DNA of 64,000 bases. It comes from Strigamia acuminata (taxonomy: Eukaryota; Arthropoda; Chilopoda; Geophilomorpha; Linotaeniidae). Positions 53,410 through 64,000 of the stretch are shown one piece after another. Numbering within the stretch: the first letter of the stretch is position 1; every line of letters starts with the position of its first letter. The translations under genes were made by a program, and so were the position numbers. Under the pieces are notes generated by a model. The model saw nothing but the letters and a program-made list of their open reading frames with translations, searched no databases and was not told the origin of the DNA. The stretch spans positions 7,874,001 through 7,938,000 of the forward strand of contig OX442323.1 in the NCBI GenBank assembly GCA_949358305.1, in the 5' to 3' direction.

Positions 53410-55953
53410 TCACTTGGATATTTGCAATTTCAACTCTGTCGTCGCTAGTTCACGGATAATAAACTTCTGCACTTTTCCCGTGACGGTCATTGGGAATCTG
53501 TCAACAAACTTGATGTACCGAGGGACTTTGAAGTGCGATACCTACAGCAAATTAACTGTTCATATCAAATTACATGTTTTAAATAAAATTCCATACGTTT
53601 CCCTTGCAAAATGCTTTCACTTCTTCCGTTTTAAGCGTTTCCCCACCTTTTAGTTTTATCCAAGCGCACAATTCCGCGCCCATTCGCTCGTCTGGTACAC
53701 CGACCACCTAATTCCAACTAAAATTAATCGAAATTAAACAAAACCAAATAAAAATCATTTACATGCGCTTCAGCAATTTTCGGATGTGTGTGTAAAAACT
53801 CTTCAATTTCTCTCGGGTAAATCTTTTCTCCACCTCGATTAATGACATCCTTCATTCTACCGACGATTTTAAAATAACCAGCTTCATCCGCCGATGCCAA
53901 ATCTCTGAATTTCCAAGTAACTTTCTGAAAAACAATCCACAAAAACCGAATTCCACCCTATTTACCCAGTTCTGAACCACCTATCTTTAGTTATACACTT
54001 TTCAGTCCACTCCTCGTCGTTCCAATATTCCCTCATGACCAGGTAGCCCCTCGCCCACAACTCACCCATAACACCAATCGGAACAATTCGCAACGAAACC
54101 GGATCAACAACTTTCACCTATCAACACAATTAAAACTGAACTTAATCTCCACAAATCAACACAGACAACATTAATGAAAACCTGCGTATGTTCCATCACT
54201 TTTCCAACAGTTGTCGTGCATTGCTCAACAGTATCCGTCCTTTTGGTTTTCGTGATTATAGGACTACATTCTGTGCTCCCATAAGCCACCTAAATATACC
54301 GTAACAGTGAGTGCGGTTCTCTAATGACCACACGCATGTATCCAGAGCTGGACTGGGGAATTTCTCGACGGTCCGTGACACCGTGACGGCCCGACCTATC
54401 CAGATGTCCCAGTACTAAATTTCTTTCCAGTCCAGCCCTGCATGTATCCAAAGTATACTCACACAAATATCGGATATATTGAGCTTGCTTACGCATCCTT
54501 TGAGTAATTCGGCTGGGCAAGTGGCACCGGTCATTACACCTAAAGAATTTGTTCAAATTGATCACAATTATTGCCTCTTCTATTTGCTTCTATTTACCTG
54601 ATTTGCAATATACAAATGGTTCGATATCCGGAAGATTAAGAATGTCTATAAACATGGTCGGTGTTCCGTACAAACAAGTGCATCTATACTCAACAATATC
54701 TTTTAATTAATTCAATTAAAACTGTTTCAAATTGTATCTGCTCTGCTGCTACTTCTCATCGTGCACAGCTTGGTAAGCACTTTTTCCAACGAAACTCGGA
54801 GAGGGATACACGTGACAAGCACCGTGTAAAACGGCGCAGAGTGAGCCAAGAACACACCCCACTGTGTGGTAAAGTGGATTTGGTACACAAATTCGATAAG
54901 TCTGAGAATAATATTAATAAATGATTAATTTCTTATTGGATAATAAACCCTGGGCTACACACACTTGATCGTAACCCATGGATCGTCCAAATATGTAACA
55001 ATTATTAATCAAATTAAAGTGCGACAAACTGGTTCCTTTTGGAAATCCCGTGGTACCCTTCAAATTAAACAGAAATTTACAATTTACAATTTACAATTTT
55101 TGGATCACAAACGGATGTAAACTGGATGTTAACTGGATCATCGAACTGTATTTCTTCTTCCAACTCCCTCAGTCGAGCCTCGTGAGTAATTTGTCCGCAA
55201 TTGGCAACTTGGTCGAAATTAAAACAACCCCTACAGAATTTTGTGCAATTCATCACGAATAAACCAATCATCGACATTACCCGTATTTTTTTTCTGAGAT
55301 CATTATCACGTGAGTCAAGCTCTCCAATCGATCTTTGATTTGTCCCGGTTTGCTGTCCGGTAAAGACCGAATGACGGTCGTCAAAATCTTGTAATAATCT
55401 AGAGTTTCATACGACTCGGCCGCCACAATGGCGCGGACTCCCACTTTACTTAGACAGTATTCCAGCTCTTGAAGTTGGTAACTTGGATTGATGAGGACCA
55501 AAATCAATCCTGCCTTGGCAGCCGCGAATTGAGTCACGATCCATTCGTAATGATTCGGGCTCCAAATTCCTATTCGGTCTCCTTTGTCCAACCCGATTGC
55601 CAACAGACCGGCCGCCATTTTGTTAACCTATACTAAATGAACGATTAGAATTTACTGTTTGTTCTCAACATTTCAGTCATCTTACGTCCACGTTGAATTC
55701 TGCGTATGTTTTTCGTATTTTCGTTTGACAAAACACAACTGCTTCGTTATTTGCATGTAGTTTGGCGGTTTTGTCCAAGGCTTGGCCCAACGTTTCACCC
55801 ACAAGCGGCAGCTCGCCAATATTATTGAAATAACTCCATCTGCTGCGTGTTTAACCGATTAAATGGGTTATTATTTCATTCGTACGTTTTAATCACTTAC
55901 TTATAATATCTCAGTGATTTTTCAATCAGTTTAGTAAATCCAAGATGAACCAT
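53410..55953 (-). CDS. ACSF2: ACSF2-type acyl-CoA ligase, copy D
   Basis: Closest relative of copy C with identical structure: exons 55901-55953, 55686-55842, 55281-55627, 55113-55230, 54965-55057, 54753-54901, 54598-54683, 54463-54539, 54182-54289, 53966-54117, 53763-53904, 53597-53707, 53410-53541; total 1725 bases, 574 aa. Motifs: [16 protein letters not shown] (A3, Phe before Pro), YGSTECSP (A5), WFRTGDLA (A7), [16 protein letters not shown] (A8), [10 protein letters not shown] (A10). The segment before A7 has changed (NDEEWTEKC where other copies read EKTAEC or EKTKEC). Intact. Also carries the fused third exon. Confidence 0.93.
54345..54440. mobile_element. ~95-base MITE with CAGGGCTGGACTGG ends
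   Basis: The ends are inverted (AGAGCTGGACTGG / CCAGTCCAGCCCTG), a terminus type common in hAT-related MITEs. A related, rearranged copy lies in the equivalent intron of copy C (about 49694-49805), so the insertion precedes the C/D duplication. Confidence 0.6.
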
Positions 55954-56330
55954 TTCAATGTGAGGTCCGAGAAGGAGTAAAATTATATGTTTTTGAAAAT
56001 TTTTAACAAATAGAAGAAGAAATAAAAGAAGAAATAAAAGATAAAATAAACATTAAATTCTAGGTTGCATTGGTATCAACCATGTTGAACCGCAGCAGCC
56101 ACAACCGCCATCTCGGGAGGACACAATACAACTTCTATGCATCAAGGTTATTAAAATTGACAATAGACGGACCAGTCACAACACACAAAAACACTCGGCA
56201 AAATAAACAAGGAGCTGTCGACAGAATCAGATATTTCGTGAGAATATGTTAGTGGAAAGAAGGCTGTGTGAGAATGGGGCAATGTTCAATTGAATTTTGA
56301 TTTTAATGTAAAATACGACGCCAATATTTT

Positions 56331-56764
56331 TTATTTTACAAAGGTCAAAGTGTACCCGTATGATTTGACAACTCGAATAAAGAAATCCCCAAAATACCCC
56401 AGTATGACATTAAAAATGGTTTCTTTTTCATGATTGGACAGTTGTTGGTAGTTGTCGTAGTTGGCTAGACGTTCGTCCTTGAACATTTCAACATACAGTT
56501 CAGTCGCTTCCTTTTCAAACTGAACCAAACATTTCATAAAATCATTATTATTCAATTCCTATTTTTTTTATAAAAAAAATTTCATACCTCAGCATTGCCC
56601 CAGATTGTGAATTTCCCATTCCGATCAAATAATTCTTGTAATTCTTCCCAAGTAGTGCCATTAAAATCATCTTCACCAGGTTTAGATACGATGAATTTTA
56701 TCCCAGAATTGGCGCGCACAATATAGAAAGAAAAAACAAAGCAAATAAACAGAAATTTCGCCAT
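56331..56764 (-). CDS. Unrecognised secreted single-domain protein, paralogue 5
   Basis: Two phase-0 exons, 56588-56764 and 56331-56519; total 366 bases, 121 aa. Signal peptide MAKFLFICFVFSFYIVRANS. One module only: SKPGEDDFNGTTWEELQEL...NGKFTIWGNAE | FEKEATELYVEMFKDERLANY...DFFIRVVKSYGYTLTFVK then stop. No Cys in the module positions of the two-domain genes and no Lys/Ser tail. It looks like the ancestral form from which the two-domain genes arose by fusion. The start is the Met before the hydrophobic run; an in-frame Met 11 codons upstream also exists. Confidence 0.78.
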
Positions 56765-57105
56765 TGAGAAGGAATTAAAAGCAGCCTTGATTCCCAATCG
56801 TTACATTAGATAATTCTATAATGAAAAAAATGTGTAGATTATTAGATATTCGATTTCACGACAGTTGTGAATTTGCCTACAACCGGAAATGCCAACAACA
56901 ACTCTACTGGAATATGAAATAACAAAGAACTACAGATATGTTCGTTTTCAAATTGATTTATTAGTGCGGTTATAGATGTATATTTAACACAAATTTGCTC
57001 ATATTATTCTGTCTGCAACAGATTCAACGCTACGTCGTTTTCCACAGGTTTGGACGACCTAAAAGCACTGAAAAACCGCGCACACCCGTGTACTTTCTGA
57101 TTATT
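56765..57105. other. Border between gene cluster and satellite
   Basis: It begins with a decayed start of the secreted-family upstream block (TGTAGATTATTAGATATTCG), then unrelated sequence. The first satellite-like words appear at about 57070 (AAACCGCGCACACCC) and regular monomers from 57106. Confidence 0.55.
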
Positions 57106-60100
57106 TGGATGAAGACACTCAACAAGTTTCAGCACCTCACACCTTCTGATAGTTGAGTTACACACTCCCAAACATTTCAACTTTTTCCGAACATTTCAAC
57201 TTTTTCCGAAATTGCAACCCGACTTCAAACACCCATAAAATGAGAACCGCGCACAGGAAACCTCTCAAACTTTTTTTGGCACTTCCTTGACTCATCCCTA
57301 AGACACTCAACAAGTTTCAGCACCTCACACCTTCTGATAGTAGAGTTACACACTCCCAAACATTTCAACTTTTTCCGAAATCGCAACCCGACTTCAAACA
57401 CCCATAAAAAGAAAACCGCGCACAGGAAACCTCTCAAACTTTTTTTGGCACTTCCTTGACTCATCCCTAAGACACTCAACAAGTTTCAGCACCTCACACC
57501 TTCTGATACTTGAGTAACACACTCCCAAACATTTCAACTTTTTCCGAAATCGCAACCCGACTTCAAACACCCATAAAAAAAGAACCGCGCACAGGAAACC
57601 TCTCAAACTTTTTTTGGCACTTCCTTGACTCATCCCTAAGACACTCAACAAGTTTCAGCACCTCACACCTTCTGATAGTAGAGTTACACACTCCCAAACA
57701 TTTCAACTTTTTCCGAAATCGCAACCCGACTTCAAACACCCATAAAAAGAAAACCGCGCACAGGAAACCTCTCAAACTTTTTTTGGCACTTCCTTGACTC
57801 ATCCCTAAGACACTCAACAAGTTTCAGCACCTCACACCTTCTGATACTTGAGTAACACACTCCCAAACATTTCAACTTTTTCCGAAATCGCAACCCGACT
57901 TCAAACACCCATAAAAAAAGAACCGCGCACAGGAAACCTCTCAAACTTTTTTTGGCACTTCCTTGACTCATCCCTAAGACACTCAACAAGTTTCAGCACC
58001 TCACACCTTCTGATAGTAGAGTTACACACTCCCAAACATTTCAACTTTTTCCGAAATCGCAACCCGACTTCAAACACCCATAAAAAGAAAACCGCGCACA
58101 GGAAACCTCTCAAACTTTTTTTGGCACTTCCTTGACTCATCCCTAAGACACTCAACAAACTCATCCCTAAGACACTCAACAAGTTTCAGCACCTCACACC
58201 TTCTGATACTTGAGTAACACACTCCCAAACATTTCAACTTTTTCCGAAATCGCAACCCGACTTCAAACACCCATAAAAAAAGAACCGCGCACAGGAAACC
58301 TCTCAAACTTTTTTTGGCACTTCCTTGACTCATCCCTAAGACACTCAACAAGTTTCAGCACCTCACACCTTCTGATAGTAGAGTTACACACTCCCAAACA
58401 TTTCAACTTTTTCCGAAATCGCAACCCGACTTCAAACACCCATAAAAAGAAAACCGCGCACAGGAAACCTCTCAAACTTTTTTTGGCACTTCCTTGACTC
58501 ATCCCTAAGACACTCAACAAGTTTCAGCACCTCACACCTTCTGATACTTGAGTAACACACTCCCAAACATTTCAACTTTTTCCGAAATCGCAACCCGACT
58601 TCAAACACCCATAAAAAAAGAACCGCGCACAGGAAACCTCTCAAACTTTTTTTGGCACTTCCTTGACTCATCCCTAAGACACTCAACAAGTTTCAGCACC
58701 TCACACCTTCTGATAGTAGAGTTACACACTCCCAAACATTTCAACTTTTTCCGAAATCGCAACCCGACTTCAAACACCCATAAAAAGAAAACCGCGCACA
58801 GGAAACCTCTCAAACTTTTTTTGGCACTTCCTTGACTCATCCCTAAGACACTCAACAAGTTTCAGCACCTCACACCTTCTGATACTTGAGTAACACACTC
58901 CCAAACATTTCAACTTTTTCCGAAATCGCAACCCGACTTCAAACACCCATAAAAAAAGAACCGCGCACAGGAAACCTCTCAAACTTTTTTTGGCACTTCC
59001 TTGACTCATCCCTAAGACACTCAACAAGTTTCAGCACCTCACACCTTCTGATAGTAGAGTTACACACTCCCAAACATTTCAACTTTTTCCGAAATCGCAA
59101 CCCGACTTCAAACACCCATAAAAAGAAAACCGCGCACAGGAAACCTCTCAAACTTTTTTTGGCACTTCCTTGACTCATCCCTAAGACACTCAACAAGTTT
59201 CAGCACCTCACACCTTCTGATACTTGAGTAACACACTCCCAAACATTTCAACTTTTTCCGAAATCGCAACCCGACTTCAAACACCCATAAAAAAAGAACC
59301 GCGCACAGGAAACCTCTCAAACTTTTTTTGGCACTTCCTTGACTCATCCCTAAGACACTCAACAAGTTTCAGCACCTCACACCTTCTGATACTTGAGTAA
59401 CACACTCCCAAACATTTCAACTTTTTCCGAAATCGCAACCCGACTTCAAACACCCATAAAAAAAGAACCGCGCACAGGAAACCTCTCAAACTTTTTTTGG
59501 CACTTCCTTGACTCATCCCTAAGACACTCAACAAGTTTCAGCACCTCACACCTTCTGATAGTTGAGTTACACACTCCCAAACATAGCAACTTTCCTCGAA
59601 CATTTCAACTTTTTCCGAAATCACAACCCGACTTCAAACAACCATAAAAAAAGAACCGCGCACAGGAAACCTCTCAAACTTTTTTTGGCACTTCCTTGAC
59701 TCATCCCTAAGACACTCAACAAGTTTCAGCACCTCACACCTTCTGATAGTTGAGTTACACACTCCCAAACATAGCAACTTTCCTCGAACATTTCAACTTT
59801 TTCCGAAATCGCAACCCGACTTCAAACAACCATAAAATGAGAACCGCGCACAGGAAACCTCTCAAACTTTTTTTGGCACTTCCTTGACTCATCCCTAAGA
59901 CACTCAACAAGTTTCAGCACCTCACACCTTCTGATAGTTGAGTTACACACTCCCAAACATAGCAACTTTCCTCGAACATTTCAACTTTTTCCGAAATCGC
60001 AACCCGACTTCAAACAACCATAAAATGAGAACCGCGCACAGGAAACCTCTCAAACTTTTTTTGGCACTTCCTTGACTCATCCCTAAGACACTCAACAAGT

Positions 60101-63100
60101 TTCAGCACCTCACACCTTCTGATAGTTGAGTTACACACTCCCAAACATAGCAACTTTCCTCGAACATTTCAACTTTTTCCGAAATCACAACCCGACTTCA
60201 AACAACCATAAAAAAAGAACCGCGCACAGGAAACCTCTCAAACTTTTTTTGGCACTTCCTTGACTCATCCCTAAGACACTCAACAAGTTTCAGCACCTCA
60301 CACCTTCTGATAGTTGAGTTACACACTCCCAAACATAGCAACTTTCCTCGAACATTTCAACTTTTTCCGAAATCGCAACCCGACTTCAAACAACCATAAA
60401 ATGAGAACCGCGCACAGGAAACCTCTCAAACTTTTTTTGGCACTTCCTTGACTCATCCCTAAGACACTCAACAAGTTTCAGCACCTCACACCTTCTGATA
60501 GTTGAGTTACACACTCCCAAACATAGCAACTTTCCTCGAACATTTCAACTTTTTCCGAAATCGCAACCCGACTTCAAACACCCATAAAATAAGAACCGCG
60601 CACAGGAAACCTCTCAAACTTTTTTTGGCACTTCCTTGACTCATCCCTAAGACACTCAACAAGTTTCAGCACCTCACACCTTCTGATAGTTGAGTTACAC
60701 ACTCCCAAACATAGCAACTTTCCTCGAACATTTCAACTTTTTCCGAAATCGCAACCCGACTTCAAACAACCATAAAATGAGAACCGCGCACAGGAAACCT
60801 CTCAAACTTTTTTTGGCACTTCCTTGACTCATCCCTAAGACACTCAACAAGTTTCAGCACCTCACACCTTCTGATAGTTGAGTTACACACTCCCAAACAT
60901 AGCAACTTTCCTCGAACATTTCAACTTTTTCCGAAATCGCAACCCGACTTCAAACAACCATAAAATGAGAACCGCGCACAGGAAACCTCTCAAACTTTTT
61001 TTGGCACTTCCTTGACTCATCCCTAAGACACTCAACAAGTTTCAGCACCTCACACCTTCTGATAGTTGAGTTACACACTCCCAAACATAGCAACTTTCCT
61101 CGAACATTTCAACTTTTTCCGAAATCGCAACCCGACTTCAAACACCCATAAAAAGAGAACCGCGCACAGGAAACCTCTCAAACTTTTTTTGGCACTTCCT
61201 TGACTCATCCCTAAGACACTCAACAAGTTTCAGCACCTCACACCTTCTGATAGTTGAGTTACACACTCCCAAACATTTCAACTTTTTCCGAACATTTCAA
61301 CTTTTTCCGAAATCGCAACCCGACTTCAAACACCCATAAAATAAGAACCGCGCACAGGAAACCTCTCAAACTTTTTTTGGCACTTCCTTGACTCATCCCT
61401 AAGACACTCAACAAGTTTCAGCACCTCACACCTTCTGATAGTTGAGTTACACACTCCCAAACATTTCAACTTTTTCCGAAATCGCAACCCGACTTCAAAC
61501 ACCCATAAAATAAGAACCGCGCACAGGAAACCTCTCAAACTTTTTTTGGCACTTCCTTGACTCATCCCTAAGACACTCAACAAGTTTCAGCACCTCACAC
61601 CTTCTGATAGTTGAGTTACACACTCCCAAACATTTCAACTTTTTCCGAACATTTCAACTTTTTCCGAAATCGCAACCCGACTTCAAACACCCATAAAAAG
61701 AGAACCGCGCACAGGAAACCTCTCAAACTTTTTTTGGCACTTCCTTGACTCATCCCTAAGACACTCAACAAGTTTCAGCACCTCACACCTTCTGATAGTT
61801 GAGTTACACACTCCCAAACATTTCAACTTTTTCCGAACATTTCAACTTTTTCCGAAATCGCAACCCGACTTTAAACACCCATAAAATGAGAACCGCGCAC
61901 AGGAAACCTCTCAAACTTTTTTTGGCACTTCCTTGACTCATCCCTAAGACACTCAACAAGTTTCAGCACCTCACACCTTCTGATAGTTGAGTTACACACT
62001 CCCAAACATTTCAACTTTTTCCGAACATTTCAACTTTTTCCGAAATCGCAACCCGACTTTAAACACCCATAAAAAGAGAACCGCGCACAGGAAACCTCTC
62101 AAACTTTTTTTGGCACTTCCTTGACTCATCCCTAAGACACTCAACAAGTTTCAGCACCTCACACCTTCTGATAGTTGAGTTACACACTCCCAAACATAGC
62201 AACTTTCCTCGAACATTTCAACTTTTTCCGAAATCGCAACCCGACTTCAAACACCCATAAAATAAGAACCGCGCACAGGAAACCTCTCAAACTTTTTTTG
62301 GCACTTCCTTGACTCATCCCTAAGACACTCAACAAGTTTCAGCACCTCACACCTTCTGATAGTTGAGTTACACACTCCCAAACATTTCAACTTTTTCCGA
62401 ACATTTCAACTTTTTCCGAAATCGCAACCCGACTTCAAACACCCATAAAATAAGAACCGCGCACAGGAAACCTCTCAAACTTTTTTTGGCACTTCCTTGA
62501 CTCATCCCTAAGACACTCAACAAGTTTCAGCACCTCACACCTTCTGATAGTTGAGTTACACACTCCCAAACATTTCAACTTTTTCCGAACATTTCAACTT
62601 TTTCCGAAATCGCAACCCGACTTTAAACACCCATAAAATGAGAACCGCGCACAGGAAACCTCTCAAACTTTTTTTGGCACTTCCTTGACTCATCCCTAAG
62701 ACACTCAACAAGTTTCAGCACCTCACACCTTCTGATAGTTGAGTTACACACTCCCAAACATTTCAACTTTTTCCGAACATTTCAACTTTTTCCGAAATCG
62801 CAACCCGACTTTAAACACCCATAAAATGAGAACCGCGCACAGGAAACCTCTCAAACTTTTTTTGGCACTTCCTTGACTCATCCCTAAGACACTCAACAAG
62901 TTTCAGCACCTCACACCTTCTGATAGTTGAGTTACACACTCCCAAACATTTCAACTTTTTCCGAACATTTCAACTTTTTCCGAAATCGCAACCCGACTTC
63001 AAACACCCATAAAAAGAGAACCGCGCACAGGAAACCTCTCAAACTTTTTTTGGCACTTCCTTGACTCATCCCTAAGACACTCAACAAGTTTCAGCACCTC

Positions 63101-64000
63101 ACACCTTCTGATAGTTGAGTTACACACTCCCAAACATTTCAACTTTTTCCGAACATTTCAACTTTTTCCGAACATTTCAACTTTTTCCGAAATCGCAACC
63201 CGACTTCAAACACCCATAAAAAGAGAACCGCGCACAGGAAACCTCTCAAACTTTTTTTGGCACTTCCTTGACTCATCCCTAAGACACTCAACAAGTTTCA
63301 GCACCTCACACCTTCTGATAGTTGAGTTACACACTCCCAAACATTTCAACTTTTTCCGAACATTTCAACTTTTTCCGAACATTTCAACTTTTTCCGAAAT
63401 CGCAACCCGACTTCAAACACCCATAAAATAAGAACCGCGCACAGGAAACCTCTCAAACTTTTTTTGGCACTTCCTTGACTCATCCCTAAGACACTCAACA
63501 AGTTTCAGCACCTCACACCTTCTGATAGTTGAGTTACACACTCCCAAACATAGCAACTTTCCTCGAACATTTCAACTTTTTCCGAAATCGCAACCCGACT
63601 TCAAACACCCATAAAAAGAGAACCGCGCACAGGAAACCTCTCAAACTTTTTTTGGCACTTCCTTGACTCATCCCTAAGACACTCAACAAGTTTCAGCACC
63701 TCACACCTTCTGATAGTTGAGTTACACACTCCCAAACATTTCAACTTTTTCCGAACATTTCAACTTTTTCCGAACATTTCAACTTTTTCCGAAATCGCAA
63801 CCCGACTTTAAACACCCATAAAATGAGAACCGCGCACAGGAAACCTCTCAAACTTTTTTTGGCACTTCCTTGACTCATCCCTAAGACACTCAACAAGTTT
63901 CAGCACCTCACACCTTCTGATAGTTGAGTTACACACTCCCAAACATAGCAACTTTCCTCGAACATTTCAACTTTTTCCGAAATCGCAACCCGACTTCAGC
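57106..64000. repeat. 169-base satellite array, runs off the window
   Basis: About 40 tandem monomers. A unit runs CATAAAAAGAAAACCGCGCA...AAACTTTTTTTGGCACTTCC...AAGTTTCAGCACCTCACACC...CAACCCGACTTCAAACACC. From about 57240 to 59400 two monomer types alternate (TGATAGTAGAGTTACAC and TGATACTTGAGTAACAC), a 338-base dimeric higher-order unit. From about 59540 onward monomers carry TGATAGTTGAG and one to three copies of a 19-base sub-repeat (CATTTCAACTTTTTCCGAA) or the variant CATAGCAACTTTCCTCGAA. The 85-95 aa open frames repeated through it are by-products; 169 is not a multiple of three. Confidence 0.97.

Noticed and set aside
57225-61583. Repeated 85-95 codon frames on both strands
   Set aside because: By-products of the 169-base satellite; they repeat at exactly the monomer spacing and 169 is not divisible by three.

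Overview
This is a eukaryotic nuclear window from an invertebrate, most likely an arthropod and probably a hexapod. The evidence is spliced genes with short (about 50-80 base) GT-AG introns, very AT-rich introns, a secreted arthropod-type chitin deacetylase, and single-copy animal genes resembling Drosophila/vertebrate orthologues. No operons, CRISPR, tRNA or rRNA genes were seen. All splice models were built by hand; for nearly every multi-exon gene the exon lengths sum to a multiple of three with the expected family length.

Layout. 1-716 is a 14-base C-rich minisatellite. 869-1032 is an orphan exon. 1351-41.8 kb holds a dense run of conserved genes: INF2-type formin (-), chitin deacetylase (-), UTP18 (-), nucleoside diphosphate kinase (+), SNX25/snazarus (-), NAA15 (-) with a Gly-rich secreted-protein gene nested on the opposite strand in one intron, RAB33 (+), SF3A2 (-), NDUFC2 (+), then two tandem ACSF2-type acyl-CoA ligases (-). 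Many introns and some intergenic gaps carry their own private minisatellite, each with a different unit.

39.6-56.8 kb is a young, unstable cluster. Four paralogues of a short secreted-protein family that I do not recognise (three two-domain genes, one single-domain gene), several broken copies, a truncated gypsy-type retroelement and two further ACSF2 copies plus an ACSF2 half-gene pseudogene are interleaved on the minus strand. The two later ACSF2 copies have lost two introns relative to the first two. The secreted family shares a conserved upstream block and a downstream block, so it has spread as whole duplicated segments.

57.1-64.0 kb is a satellite array with a 169-base monomer, a clear 338-base dimeric higher-order stretch and a later stretch with a variable number of 19-base sub-repeats; it runs off the window and suggests a heterochromatic border.

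Functionally the conserved genes are housekeeping: actin/ER-mitochondria dynamics (formin), cuticle/peritrophic chitin modification, ribosome biogenesis, nucleotide balance, lipid-droplet/ER contacts, co-translational N-acetylation, Golgi Rab traffic, splicing, complex I and fatty-acid activation. The most interesting candidate system is the unnamed secreted family interdigitated with the acyl-CoA ligase cluster.
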